Source: Flaveria trinervia | Taxonomy: Eukaryota > Streptophyta > Magnoliopsida > Asterales > Asteraceae | Assembly: GCA_025506515.1 (NCBI GenBank) | Contig: CM046452.1 | Location: forward strand, 73,443,115 to 73,507,114 | DNA length: 64,000 bases | Reading direction: 5' to 3' | In this document: positions 34,013 through 46,228 of the stretch, piece after piece | How positions within the stretch are numbered: the first letter of the stretch is position 1 | Layout of the letters: each line of letters starts with the position of its first letter | The notes under the pieces: generated by a model | What the model was told of the DNA's origin: nothing | Databases searched by the model: none | The model's input: the letters and a program-made list of their open reading frames with translations, nothing else | Program-made: the position numbers and the translations under genes

Positions 34013-36706
34013 TTATTCGTCGAACAAACGTGGATAATGCTGTCTCATTTCCTCCTCAGTCTCCCACGTTGACTCGGATCCCTTTCTGTGCTTCCACTGT
34101 ACACGCACAAGAGGAACCACTTTATTCCTTAGCCTCTTTTCTTTACGATTGATGATCGCCACTGGTTGCTCCACATAATTGAGCCTTTCATCTATTTCAA
34201 TGTCCCCCAGGGGAACAATCATGTCTTCATCAGCTATACACTTTCTCAGAGGGATACATGGAATGTCGGGTGAATCCCACTTAACTCATCTGGCAACTCC
34301 AATCTATAGGCCACCTCCCCTACTCGAGCAATGATTCGGAAAGGGCCTATATACCTGGGGCTCAACTTGCCCCGCTTTCTGAATCGGATAATACCCTTCC
34401 AAGGTGAGACCTTCAACATCACCCGGTCACCCACCTGGAACTCAATGGGCCTACGTCGTTTATCAGCGTACGACTTCTGTCTATCTTTGGTTGCCTTCAT
34501 GAAGGCTTTAATCTTTTCAAGCTTCTCTGTCGTAGCCTCGATTACCTCGACGCTCCCCAATTCCTTTTGACCAATATCACCCCAACAAACGGGTGTTCTA
34601 CACCTCCTACCGTATAGCATCTCATATGTTGGCATACCAATGCTGGCATGATAGCTGTGTTGTATGAGAATTCGGCTAACGGTAAGTGTTCATCCCAACT
34701 TCCACCAAAATTGATCACACATGCCGAAGCATGTCTTCCAATGTCTGAATGGTCCTTTCTGACTGACCATCGGTTTGGGGATGATAAACCGTGCTAATAT
34801 GTAACCTCGTCCCCATAGCGTCGTGGATTTCTTCCAAAATTTGGATGTAAACCGAGTGTCACGATCAGACACAATAGACACCGGCACACCATGACGAGCT
34901 ACAATTTCCTTGATGAACAGATCAGCCAACCTCTCAGATGAATACGTCTCGCGGATCGGCAGAAAATGAGCGCTCTTCGTCAGACGATCACTATCACCCA
35001 TATGGCATCATACCCTTTCGGAGTACGTGGCAGCTTCGTAATGAAGTCCATGGTGATGTGCTCCCATTTCCATTCCGGTATATCCAAAGGTTGTATCTTC
35101 CCATACGGCTTTTGATGCTCTGCCTTCACCTGTAAGCAAGTAAGGCACTTACTCACATACTCCACCACGTCACGCTTCATACCCGGCCACCAATAATCTT
35201 TCTTCATGTCATGGTACATTTTTGTGGCACCAGGATGAATGGAGTATCGAGTCTTGTGAGCTTCATCCATTATCTTCACCCGTAGATCCCCAAAACGAGG
35301 AATCCACGCACGACCGAATCGAGTTCTAACACCGAGTGTGTTTTCACCCAATTCCCCAACCAGACCTCTCATTCTTTCCGAGTTAAGGTGATCTTCTTTC
35401 AATGCCTCATCTTGAAACCCCTTGATTTGATTCATCACATCAGAGGTCATGATTAGTTGATAAGCTTTCACCCGAATCGGTTCGGGCCTTTCCTTTCGAC
35501 TAAGGGCATCCGCCACCACATTAGCTTTGCCCGGATGGTAATGGATCTCGCAATCATAATCCTTTATAAGCTCCAACCATCTCCTCTGCCTCATGTTCAG
35601 ATCCTTTTGCTCGAAAAAGTACTTCAGACTCTTGTGGTCAGTGAATATGGTGCACTTCGTCCCATAAAGGTAGTGCCTCCAAATCTTTAACGCAAAGACC
35701 ACGGCTGCTAGCTCCAAGTCATGAGTGGGATAATTAACCTCATGAACTTTCAATTGTCGGGATGCATAGGCTATAACCTTCCCTCTCTGCATTAACACAC
35801 ACCCCAACCCTGAGTAGGAAGCATCAGAATAAACCACCAGATCTTCGCTTCCATCGGGTAATGACAGAACAGGAGCTTGAGTCAGTCTTGCTTTCAACTC
35901 TTCGAACGCCTTCTCTTGAGCTTGACCCCATACAAACTTCACATCCTTTCGGGTCAACTTAGTTAGTGGAGAAGCAATCTTAGAGAAGTCTTGGATGAAT
36001 CTTCTATAGTAGCCAGCCAAGCCCAAGAAACTACGGATCTCGGATGGCGTCTTCGGTGACTTCCATTGCATAACCGCCTCCACCTTCGCCGGGTCAACCA
36101 TAATCCCGTCAGGATTCACGACATGACCCAAAAACTGAACTTCGCACAACCAAAACACGCACTTGGAGAATTTAGCATACAACTTCTCCCTTCTTAACGT
36201 CTCCAGAACATCTCGAACGTGACCGGCATGCTCAATCTTGGTCTTCGAATAAATCAGGATATCATCAATAAACACAATCACCGATTTATCTAACATAGGC
36301 CGACACACACGGTCATCAGATCCATAAAAGCAGCTGGCGCGTTGGTCAAACCAAAGGACATGACAAGAAACTCGTAATGACCATAGCGCGTGCGGAAAGC
36401 TATTTTAGGGATATCTTGTTCCTTCACCTTCAACTGATGATAACCAGACCGAAGATCTATTCTTGAAAACCAACTGGCACCCTGAAGCTGATCAAACAAA
36501 TCATCTATCCTCGGTAAGGGGTAACGGTTCTTCACTGTCAACTTGTTCAGCTCGCGGTAGTCAATGCACATCCTCATACTACCATCCTTCTTCTTTACGA
36601 ACAGGACCGGAGCACCCCAAGGAGAGATACTCGATCTAATGAACCCCTTATCAAGCAACTCTTGCAACTGTTCCTTCGAGTCTGTTGCGACAACAGGGTC
36701 GCTCAC
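34013..36706 (-). pseudogene. Gypsy pol: RT, RNase H, integrase, chromodomain; 5'-truncated
   Basis: From 36706 leftwards: the RT palm begins at ELLDKGFIRSSISPWGAPV, with FVKKKDGSMRMCIDYRELNK and the catalytic FIDDILIYS (about 36250-36275). RNase H follows with YSDASYSGLGCVLMQRGKV, FTDHKSLKYFF and NVVADALSR. The integrase zinc-binding part is next (H...H, then CLTCLQVK, about 35130-35150), followed by the integrase core with MDFITKLPRTPKGYDAIWV and SDRDTRFTSKFW. The C-terminal part carries a chromodomain-like segment (QWKHRKGSESTWETEEEM, about 34030-34085). Frameshifts lie near 36300, 34990, 34860, 34690 and 34240. Gag, protease and the start of RT are absent because of the deletion ending at 36670. 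Confidence 0.92.
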
Positions 36707-38346
36707 CTCATTAACAATCCCAACAACTTTGCGCCATCCGAGTCTGTTGCAACCATATAGTTGCTCACCCCAATTGCCAATCTCAACGATAGCATGCTTT
36801 CCGAGTCTCTTGCAACCATAGGGTTGCTCACCTCATGGCAACTTCATAATAACGCGTTGTCCGAGTCTGTTGCAACAACTGAGTTGCTCACCTCCTTTCT
36901 CTGGCCATCTTAATGATGCCTATGATCCGAGTCTTTTGCAACCACACGTTGCTCACCCCATTGGCAATCTCCATGATTGCCTGTGATCCGAGTCTTTTGC
37001 AACCACACGTTGCTCACCCCATTGGCAATCTCCATGACTGCCTGTGATCTGAGTCTTTTGCAACCACACGTTGCTCACCTCATTGTATGCTTGCAAGCCT
37101 TTCCTTCATTCATTCGTCATTCAATAATGCATGCATTCTTACTTTATGTTCCTCTTTCATTATATTTCACTTTACGTTACATAATATTTCATTCATTCAT
37201 TAACATAACACGTAAAGTCACAAGAAAGATAAACATACATCGTAATAAGAAACACATCATACACATTCATCATCATCATACAGGGCAACATCATACATAT
37301 ATATAACATGCATAAACATGCAACATCATCATCATGCCTAACATGCTTTCTAAGGCCCCAATCGTCATCTTACATGCTCTTACAGGAACCCTTACGTCAA
37401 AACTTACATCTGCCCTTTTCCTAGAAAGTCAGAAGTCAAACTACACTTTCCTCGGGTGTGACAGCCCTACTCGGGCGTATGGACACCCTTCAGTCGCATG
37501 GCCTCCATGCGACTGAACATCATGCGATTGAACTAATGCGGATGAAAACCTATGGGAATGAACATCCAGTCGTGCGAATGGACAATGCGGATGGACCTCA
37601 TGCGAATAGGATTAATGCGAATGAGCACTTATGCGACTGGACCTTCAGTCGCATGACCTCCATGCGACTGGCCTTTCAATCGTGCGAATGGACTTTCAAT
37701 CATGCGAATGGACCCCAATCGCACCCTAATCGGCCGTATGGCCTCCATTCGGCCACCAGTCGGTCGCCTAGCCCTAACTGATGCAGAATGCAGTTCATCC
37801 CGACTGCAGCCGAGGGTTTTCGGCCTCCAAACTCATCTAAGCCCATTTTAAGCCCAAATCGACCATCCTAAACCTTAGGGATGCATACCACGACACCATT
37901 TAAGCACACACAAGCTCACAATCAAGTCACAAACGCATCATACATACACATACACAAACACAAACGGGTCAACTTACACACATACGAAAAACCCGATTTC
38001 AGATGTTTTCCAGCCCCAAATCGTTTGAAAACAAGTAAAAGAGGGGTCTTAGAACTCACATAAACGAGCACAACATTAAGAGCTTCGATTCGGCTTGCTT
38101 CACGACAATTTTGGCGACCCGAACCAACTCGAACCAACACTTTTCTTCTCTCTCTCTTCTTTCTCTCTTCTTCTCTTTATGTAGCTGAAATGTGGGGTGT
38201 GTGGGGAGAGTGGGCTGCCCTCTCCCTACTAATATCACCACATTTCCCAACTTTTCTTCGTTGGCGAGTTTGGTCCCTCGAGTTTTGGACTTTATTTTCT
38301 TTTCTTTCTTCATCGGCTTCAAAATAATAAATATTCGGGTGTTACA
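36670..38346 (-). repeat. Tekay-type 5' LTR, truncated
   Basis: 1,677 bp corresponding to 32301-33973 of the complete LTR, with very few differences. The pol-to-LTR junction sits in the phrase GTTCCTTCGA, which is present in the LTR at 32301 and fits the expected RT coding sequence. Confidence 0.92.
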
Positions 38347-38351
38347 ATTTG

Positions 38352-38680
38352 GGTTGATTATTTAAATATGTCTTTATTGAAATGTATCCTTCCATATGAT
38401 TCATAGTTTTATTATCTAACAAATCGTGAATTAAGTTACCAGTGGTTCCATTAAGCAAAATCATAGTTTTAAGAATATGAAAGGTGTAATTATTGGCTTT
38501 AGATTCCTGAAGTTATAGGTGGTTATGTGATGAAAATTTGGTTTAGACCTAAATGACCACATCTTATAACCTGAAAATTGAAGAAATTTAGTTTCTAACT
38601 TGTTAGTGTTTAAGACACCAATAGAGAGTAAACCAAAGAGAGTACCATGGATTCTTAGTAGTATGCCAAAGAGAGTACCA
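38352..38680. other. Short intergenic stretch between two retrotransposons
   Basis: About 330 bp of AT-rich sequence, with a short repeated phrase (AAAGAGAGTACCATG at about 38634 and 38668). No gene is seen. Confidence 0.5.
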
Positions 38681-38685
38681 TGTTA

Positions 38686-39069
38686 TGTTAGAAATAACCT
38701 GTAATATGTGGCCTACGAGTCATTTAAATAAGTTTCACCAAATGACATAATTAGTCCCTAATAGTATAAGGGGGTTATTTGATGGAAATACCCCATAATT
38801 ATAATTAGGGTGTCCCCTTAGATGTTATAAATAGAGGATTAAAGAGATAACAACAACACACCAATAACTTTTCTCTCAAGATCATCCATCGATATCTCTA
38901 AACATCATAACGGGAACGAATCTCAAGATCATGGTTTCATCATCTTCATCAAAGATCTCTATTCCCACAAGTAAGTTTTAATTGTTTTGATGTTTAGTTT
39001 GTATTAGATGATTGAATAAATATGATTTGGGTTTCATACTTGCATTCATGTTTCAAGATATAATCAACA
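38686..39069 (+). repeat. Copia 5' LTR
   Basis: 384 bp, TG...CA. A likely TATA box, TTATAAATAGAGG, is at about 38823-38835. Confidence 0.95.
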
Positions 39070-39071
39070 TG

Positions 39072-39083
39072 TGGTATCAGAGC
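39072..39083 (+). promoter_or_regulatory. Primer-binding site, tRNA-iMet type
   Basis: TGGTATCAGAGC lies two bases inside the 5' LTR. Confidence 0.93.
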
Positions 39084-40719
39084 AATGTTGATTATATCAA
39101 ATCATTTTGTTCATCAATCATTTAATTTTGATTTGCTTGTATAACCTTGTGATGATCGATGTCTTGGATTTACAAATCATAAACAATTACAATGATCTTG
39201 ATTTTTTAATGTTAAGGACACATAATAGTTTTCTACAAATCGGTTCATAAAAAGAAATAGCTAACCCACTGGAACTCGATTATAAAACCATATGATTTTG
39301 AATTTTGAAATACATGCAAATCGAATTCGACGCCTCTTAATATCATGTTCAAAAGATGAATCATATTTTTTTTCTAATATAAATGGTTTGACAATTTTTA
39401 AAGAGATAAGGATCGAAATATTTATTGATTATTCACAATCCATGAATTATCTCTACCACCTCTAAAAGAAAAAAACCTATGAATTATTATTGCAATCTGT
39501 AATTTCATGATATTATGTTGGTGGTCATAAAATTTTAATGATTTGATGATTACTTGCACTAAATGGGCATGAATGAACGAAATTAAACATTCATGTTTGT
39601 GTTCAAATTTTATAATCAAACAAATTTATAATTTGTGATATAATTTATGGTTTTATTTATATGGAATAAATTACTTATATATTTAATTTCTATTTTGTCG
39701 ATATCAATGAAACTTAAATGAGATTTGTTTCTGTAAAATAAAATTAATTTATGACTTAAATTTAGAAAAACAGTTTGTGTTTCCTTTTTAAACTCAATTT
39801 ATTAAAAGGAATGAAATTGTTTTACGGGAATCAGTTCTTAAATTTACTTATTATAAATGTTTAATTTTGAATAAATTAATAGCCCATCGGATTTTAAATC
39901 GATTCTCAATTATATTTAAGAATGTTATTATTTTGCTTTTGTATGAATTATTTCCGACAAAAACTGTCATTTATTTATAAACCTCTTTGATGGTTTTTGA
40001 TAAATTCCATAATTAATGAATTTGCAAGTTACTCCATACGTTTTCAATTATGGTTCATGTTTGTAAAAATATAAAATGTAATTATATTTCATATTTTACA
40101 AATAAAAAAAAAATCAAACTTGCAAACTGCATGTCTTAATATATATTTTGACATAGAAAAAGATAATGGTAACTTTAATGAAAGATTAAGTGATTAATCC
40201 CAACGAAACATCACTTGATTTGACATTAAATTTAACGCTATCATTTTATATAATTATATAACTATGTGTATCATCAAATGATAAACCCAAAGGCTAGTTG
40301 TTTGATAATACACATGATAAATATTGGGAAATTAATATGAATGTTACACTTCTGCCCAAAGGTGTTGTGTAGTATTTATATGTCCTATTATAATTATGTT
40401 CATAATACTTGGATGTTAGTCATAGCCAACGCGAAGCCAACATTCATTTAGAACCTTACCTAATTTGTTCATAACATTTGCACATTGGTCGTAGCCAACG
40501 CAAAGCCATCGTGCAAGTAGAACGTTACTTTAATTTGTTCATAACATTTGAATTTTTGGCCAAAACCAACGCGAAGGCAATATTCATCTAGAACTTAAAT
40601 TTTGCCTATTATTTTGGTGTTATAATAGGTTTTATCTTCAATGTATTAATTATGTCTGCTTTATTTTTTTTGTTATCACCCCTAATTAGCTCACTTTAAC
40701 TCTCCTACTACCTGTATCA
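39084..40719 (+). other. Long untranslated leader of the Copia element
   Basis: No coding sequence is supported in about 1.6 kb of AT-rich leader. Near its end (40395-40600) a unit of about 70 bp is present three times. Each holds AGCCAACGCGAAGCC or a variant, at about 40424, 40493 and 40565, with TTTGTTCATAACATTTG between. Confidence 0.7.
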
Positions 40720-41540
40720 ATTTAGCATCCACTATCACTCCTAACTTTGGAATTGAAGTTTTAACCGGGGCAAACTTCGTCTCATGGAGGGATTCTGTTA
40801 AACTTACTCTTGGCATGTTGGATCTTGATTATGCCTTGAGACATGACGCTCCTACTACTCTTACTGCTGAAAGTACTGCAGATCAAACAAGAGTATGAAA
40901 AGTGGGAGAGGTCTAACAGAATGTCTCTGATGGTAATCAAAAACTCCATCTCTGTTGCTATTAAGGGAGCAATACCTGATTCAGATAATGCTAAAACTTA
41001 TCTGAATTCAGTGGAGGAACAATTTAAAGGATCTTCTAAAGCACATGCGAGCACTTTGATTCTGAAGATGCTTACTACAAAGTATGATGGGTTTAATAAT
41101 GTGCGTGAACACATAATGATGATGAACGACATGGCTCATAAACTCAAGAGCTTAGACATGGAAATCAGTGATGGTTTTTTAGTACATTTCATTATGACTT
41201 CTCTTCCTTCACGCTTTGATGCTTTTAAGATCAACTATAACACCCAAAAAGAAAAATGATCAATGGGTGAGTTGATAGCAATGTGCGTGCAGGAGGAAGA
41301 ACGTCTGAAGCTAGAAAAACCTGATGTTGTTCAGGTTACCACCATTAAACCATTAAAGAGAAAGGGAAACTTCAAAGGGGAAAGCTCCAAAGTCCATAAG
41401 GCTGGTACAAGTGCAGCTTCTGGCTCAAATGCCTCCTTTGGACAATCTCGCTGCAGATTCTGTCATAATAAGGGACATACCCAACGAGATTGCCCCAAGT
41501 TCAAGGAGTGGTTGGCTAAGAAAGGTAGCCATCTATTTAT
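40720..41540 (+). pseudogene. Copia gag, broken
   Basis: The coding pattern begins about 40720 (NLASTITPNFGIEVLTGANF, a typical Copia gag N-terminus). A one-base frameshift near 40885 moves it into the frame of EYEKWERSNRMSL. The UBN2 core follows (IMTSLPSRFDAFKINYN), then an in-frame TGA at 41257 where related elements have tryptophan (KEK-stop-SMGEL). Then comes EEERLK and a CCHC knuckle CRFCHNKGHTQRDC (about 41450-41492). Gag would package the element RNA into particles. Confidence 0.88.
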
Positions 41541-44500
41541 GATATTTGAGTCCTTTAATGTTAACGTTCCAACTAACACATGGTGGGTTGACTCTGGTTC
41601 TATGGTTCATGTTACTAACTCAACACAGGGATTCCTTACAATCCGGAAGCCGGAAAGAAACCAAAGGACAATTAAGGTGGGAGATGGTGATGAACTTAAT
41701 GTTGAAGTCGTAGGAACCATGCTATTAATAATGACAACTGGTCATTGTATTAAACTTTATGATACATTATATGTACCGAGGATTACTCGGAACTTAGTAT
41801 CTGTACCAAAGTTAGACAATGATGGTTATGAAATTTTGCATGGTCGTGGCAAAGTCACTATTACTTTAAACTCTCGTGTCTGTGGTTATGGTTATCTGGA
41901 TGGAAATCTCTATAAGTTAGAACTAGATGATCAATTTTCAAAATCGTTGTTATCATATAATGTAAATGAAAACATTAACAAACGAAAACGAGATTTGGAA
42001 ACATCATCCATGTTGTGGCATCAACGTTTAGGCCACATATCACGAGATCGCATGTTAAGACTCGTGAAGGATGAAGTATTACCAAATCTTGATTTCTCTG
42101 ATTTTGAAACATGTGTTAAATGCCTTAAAGGTAAAATGGCTAATGGATCTAAAAAAGGTGCCGTCAGGAGTTCCAGTTTACTAGAACTCATACACACTGA
42201 TATTAGTGGACCTTATCCTATTGGAATATCTGGACATAAATCATTTATCACTTTTATAGATGATCACTCACGTTACATGTACTTGTACTTAATCAAGGAT
42301 AAATCTGAATCACTTGACATGTTTAAAACCTTTAAGGCTGAAGTTGAAAATCAATTTGATCGTAAAATAAAGGTAGTGAGATCAGATAGAGGTGGTGAGT
42401 ATTATGGTAAACATACTGATATTGGTCAAGCTCCTGGTCCTTTCTTTGAATTTTGTAAAGAACACGGGATTGTAAACCAATTTACCATGCCGGGTACTCC
42501 TCAGCAGAACGGTGTAGCTGAGAGAAGAAACCGTACCCTAATGAACATGGTTAGAAGTATGTTAGCGAACTTCTCTTTACCTGAATTTTTATGGACCGAG
42601 GCATTAAAGACAGTTGTTCATATACTAAATAGAGTTCCTTCTAAGTCTGTCCCTAAAACTCCATTTGAAATTTGGACAGGAATAAAACCTAGCTTAAGGT
42701 ATATGAAAGTATGGGGTTGTCCAGCCGAAGCTAAGCTTTATAATTCTCAACAAAGAAAACTAGACATGAAGACAGTCAGTTGTTTCTTTATAGGATATCC
42801 TGATCATTCAAAAGGGTATAGATTTTATTGTCCCTCTCATACTACTCGCATCGTAGAAACTCGTCATGCTGTGTTTTTAGAGGATTCTAAGGTCAGTGGG
42901 AGCACTGAAAGTCATGATATTGACTTACAAGAAGTGCAAGAGGAGGGGGGATGGGCTCTCTAAACCAACCTCCTATTACACCTCTTGTACTTAACGCTGC
43001 ACCATTACAAAACACTGTACCATTATCTCATGTTTCCTCAGAAGTTCATGTTGCTCCAAACATTCCTGTAAACGAAGCACCATCAAATCCACAAGAGCAA
43101 GTCCCTCATACGACTACTGAAACTGCAGAACCTGAAAATCAGCTACGGAGGTCATCACGGTCTAGAAGGCCTACTAATTTTGATGATTATGTAACCTACC
43201 TAAATGAAGCTGATTTGGATTTAGGAAAGTGTAACGATCCAACCTCCTATAATGAAGCCATTAGTAGTGATCAATCGTCTGAATGGAATAAAGCTATGAT
43301 TGATGAGCTTGATTCCATGTATAAGAATGACCTTTGGGAATTGGTTGAATTACCCAAGGGTGTTAAACCCGTAGGATGTAAATGGGTTTTTAAAACCAAA
43401 TTAGACCCGAATGGTAATATTGAACGTCATAAAGCGCGATTGGTTGCTAAAGGCTATACTCAAAAGGAGGGAATTGACTATCAAGAAACCTTTTCACCTG
43501 TTTCACGAAAAGATTCCTTAAGGATCGTTATGGCCTTAGTAGCTCATTTTGATTTAGAGTTACATCAAATGGACGTTAAAGCCACTTTCCTTAATGGTGA
43601 CTTACATGAGGATGTGTTCATGAACCAACCTGAAGGTTTCAAACCTAAAGGTAAAGAACACTTGGTATGTAAGTTAAAGAAATCCATATACGGGTTAAAA
43701 CAAGCATCACGTCAGTGGTATTTAAAATTTGACGAAGTTATGAAGAAACAAGGTTTTATAAAAAATCAAGTGGATCAATGCACCTACCTCAAAATGAGTG
43801 GGAGCAATTTTGCTATACTTGTCCTTTACGTAGATGACATTGTATTGGCAAGTAATAGTTTAGATTTGTTGCATGAGTCAAAGCGATTACTTTCACGTAA
43901 TTTTGACATGAAAGATCTCGGAGAAGCCTCTTATGTAATAGGCATCGAAATACACTGAGATCGAGCCAATGGGACGTTAGGATTGTCTCAAAAGGCGTAT
44001 ATTGAACGTGTCCTTACACGTTATAATATGCAACATTGCTCTCCCTCAGTTGCTCCAGTAGTTAAAGGGGACGTTTTTGGTTTATTTCAATGTCCAAAAA
44101 CAGAGGATGAGAAGGAGCAGATGAAATTGATACCTTATGCGTCAGTAGTGGGAAGTTTAATGTATGCTCAAGTTTGTACTCGTCCTGATATTGCATATAT
44201 TGCTGGAATGCTAGGCCTAATCAATCTAATCCTGGCCTAGATCATTGGAAAGCAGCAAAGAAAGTATTGCGATATCTTCAAGGGACAAAAGAGTATAAGT
44301 TAACATATAGAAGAACTGATAACTTAGAAGTGGTGGGCTATTCTGATTCTGACTTTGCCAAATGCAAAGATGATAAGAAATCAACATCGGGGTATATCTT
44401 TATGTTAGCAGGCGGGCCTATTTCATGGAGGAGTCATAAGCAGCAGTTGACAACAACCTCAACAATGATGGCAGAATACGTTGCAGTTTATAATGCAACT

Positions 44501-44836
44501 TGCCATGGGATGTTGTTAAGAAATCTTATTACCGGACTCAAAATTGTTAACTCCATATCACGACCGTTGAAGATTTACTGTGACAACTCAGCTGCCGTTA
44601 GTTTCTCGAATAGTAACAGTTCGAGTGGAGCTGGTTTATATCTTGATACAAAATATTTGTTCGTACGAGAACGAGTAGAGGAAAATAATCTTTGTATCGA
44701 GAACATTAGCACAAAAGATATGATTGCGGATCCGATGACTAAAGGTCTACCACCCAAAACATTCCAAGAACTCGTAGCAAGGATGGGTTTTACTAGAGAC
44801 CTTATAATAACATATCAAGTGTGCATTTATGATTAA
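41541..44836 (+). pseudogene. Copia pol, three lesions
   Basis: Order: protease WWVDSGSMVHVTNS (about 41581-41622). GAG-pre-integrase follows with LWHQRLGHISRDRM and CVKCLKGK. The integrase core has HTDISGP, RSDRGGEYYG and PQQNGVAERRNRTL. Reverse transcriptase has GCKWVFKTKLDPNG, ARLVAKGYTQKEGIDY and YVDDIVLAS (about 43829-43855). RNase H has GYSDSDFAKC, AEYVA and IYCDNSAAV. The frame shifts at a G run near 42945-42950, stops at a TGA at 43956 (probably a mutated arginine codon), and shifts again near 44215 in GMLGRYQ. The rest is clean, consistent with recent decay. Confidence 0.93.
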
Positions 44837-45131
44837 TGTGATTTCCTCAAATATTTATTTTGTCTATTATAACTTATATGTGCGCTTTATGATTTATAGA
44901 CAAATTTGTGCAGATAAATACTGTACATTAAGGGTTTATTTAAGTCATTTTGGTTTTATGTTTAATGTTTTATATTGAAACTTTAGTATGACTATTGGGG
45001 GTCTCGAATTAACATTAATTCGAATGACTGTAACTATTTGCTATAAGTTTCAATATGACACCTCATGAGTGTTTAACTTGGCCAAAATTATATATACTCA
45101 TCACAAATGATCACTCGGCCAAGTGAGAGAA

Positions 45132-45514
45132 TGTTAGAAATAACCTGTAATATGTGACCTACGAATCATTTAAATAAGTTTCACCAAATGACATAATTAG
45201 TCCCTAATAGTATAAGGGGGTTATTTGATGGAACTACCCCATAATTATAATTACGGTTTCCCCTTAGATGTTATAATAGAGGATTAAAAAGATAACAACA
45301 ACACACCAATAACTTTTCTCTCAAGATCATTCATCGATATCTCTAAACATCATAACGGGAACGAATCTCAAGATCATGGTTTCATCATCTTCATCAAAGA
45401 TCTCTATTCCCACAAGTAAGTTTTAATTGTTTTGATGTTTAGTTTGTATTAGATGATTGAATAAATATGATTTGGGTTTCATACTTGCATTCATGTTTCA
45501 AGATATAATCAACA
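45132..45514 (+). repeat. Copia 3' LTR
   Basis: 383 bp, nearly identical to 38686-39069. TGTTA follows it. Confidence 0.95.
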
Positions 45515-45579
45515 TGTTAATCCAACATCTAGCAAAGCAAGTGATTGTTTTAAGACAACAAGAGAATAAAATTAAATTG

Positions 45580-45900
45580 TTTCAACCGAACGCATCGCCT
45601 TGTCAATTGCAGTTGGTGATACGCCTTTCAGTGATTTCTTCATGGATTTGAAAAGATCCTTCACCTCCAATCTAAAGCTCCTCATGTCTTTCTTGACCTT
45701 GTGAACTTTCCTCTTGTGATGATTGACACGCTCATGGAGGGCATCCATACGCTCGGGTATATAACCATTAAATGGAGGAGAATAAGGAATACCTGGAGAA
45801 CAAATGACTGGTGGAGATTCACCCGCATCTGATGAGTTTTCTGCAATTTCTTCTTCACCTGCACATACCCAGTATGGGTGAAATGACCCACTTTCTTTGG
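45580..45900 (-). pseudogene. Unrecognised coding-like fragment
   Basis: The minus strand stays open for about 100 codons with a biased, charged composition: an acidic start (AGEEEIAENSSDAGE), a proline-rich part (SPGIPYSPPF), then a basic coiled-coil-like stretch (ALHERVNHHKRKVHKVKKDM). No start codon opens the frame. It ends close to the Copia insertion site at 45515, so it could be the tail of a gene or transposon protein cut by that insertion. I do not recognise the family. Confidence 0.4.
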
Positions 45901-45949
45901 GTCACTCTGTCACGTGGAAGTAAAATGAGAACCGCTTAACATTTAAAAT

Positions 45950-46070
45950 CCGCTTATTTCACCGGTAAATACACTATAGTTCAACAAATAGTGGCATGTA
46001 TTCACTAATGAATACACCATAATCTATGATTTCACAAATGATGTATTAACCGGTGAATACAATGAATAAA
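45950..46070. repeat. Short foldback sequence
   Basis: TTTCACCGGTAAATACA near 45957 pairs imperfectly with TGTATTAACCGGTGAA near 46045-46062. The interior is also partly self-complementary (GTATTCACTAATGAATAC). It lies about 170 bp past the SRPK stop codon and could be a small MITE or part of the 3' processing region. Confidence 0.5.
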
Positions 46071-46228
46071 ATGGCTCCTAAATACTTGGGGGTTCCCGTT
46101 TGAACTCACCCTCTATATATATTACATATGTCATCCAAAGAAGAGAAGAGAAACAAGCAATTGATGCTACAGTTATATTTTGGAAATTTTTGCGTGACTA
46201 GCAAGATGGTTGTAATGGATCTTTATCA

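Larger units (their letters stand above)
31705..38346 (-). mobile_element. Tekay-type Gypsy chromovirus, internally deleted
   Basis: Full 3' LTR at 31705-33973 (TGTAAGGCC...GGTGTTACA), pol on the minus strand at 34013-36706, and a 5'-truncated second LTR at 36670-38346. ATTTG flanks both outer ends (31700-31704 and 38347-38351), so the outer ends are original and the loss is internal. The first 596 bp of the 5' LTR (window orientation), the primer site, gag, protease and the RT N-terminus are missing. The two LTRs look nearly identical, so insertion and deletion are recent. The C-terminal chromodomain-like region and the TGTAACACCC LTR start fit the Tekay/Del chromovirus lineage. Confidence 0.93.
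38686..45514 (+). mobile_element. Ty1/Copia retrotransposon, full structure
   Basis: LTRs at 38686-39069 (384 bp) and 45132-45514 (383 bp) both run TGTTAGAAATAACC...ATAATCAACA. TGTTA duplications at 38681-38685 and 45515-45519 flank the element. The primer site TGGTATCAGAGC is at 39072-39083, followed by a leader of about 1.6 kb and then gag-pol. By eye the LTRs differ at about seven bases and one indel, roughly 98% identity, so the insertion is fairly young. One indel removes an A from the TATA-like TTATAAATAG in the 3' LTR. Confidence 0.95.
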
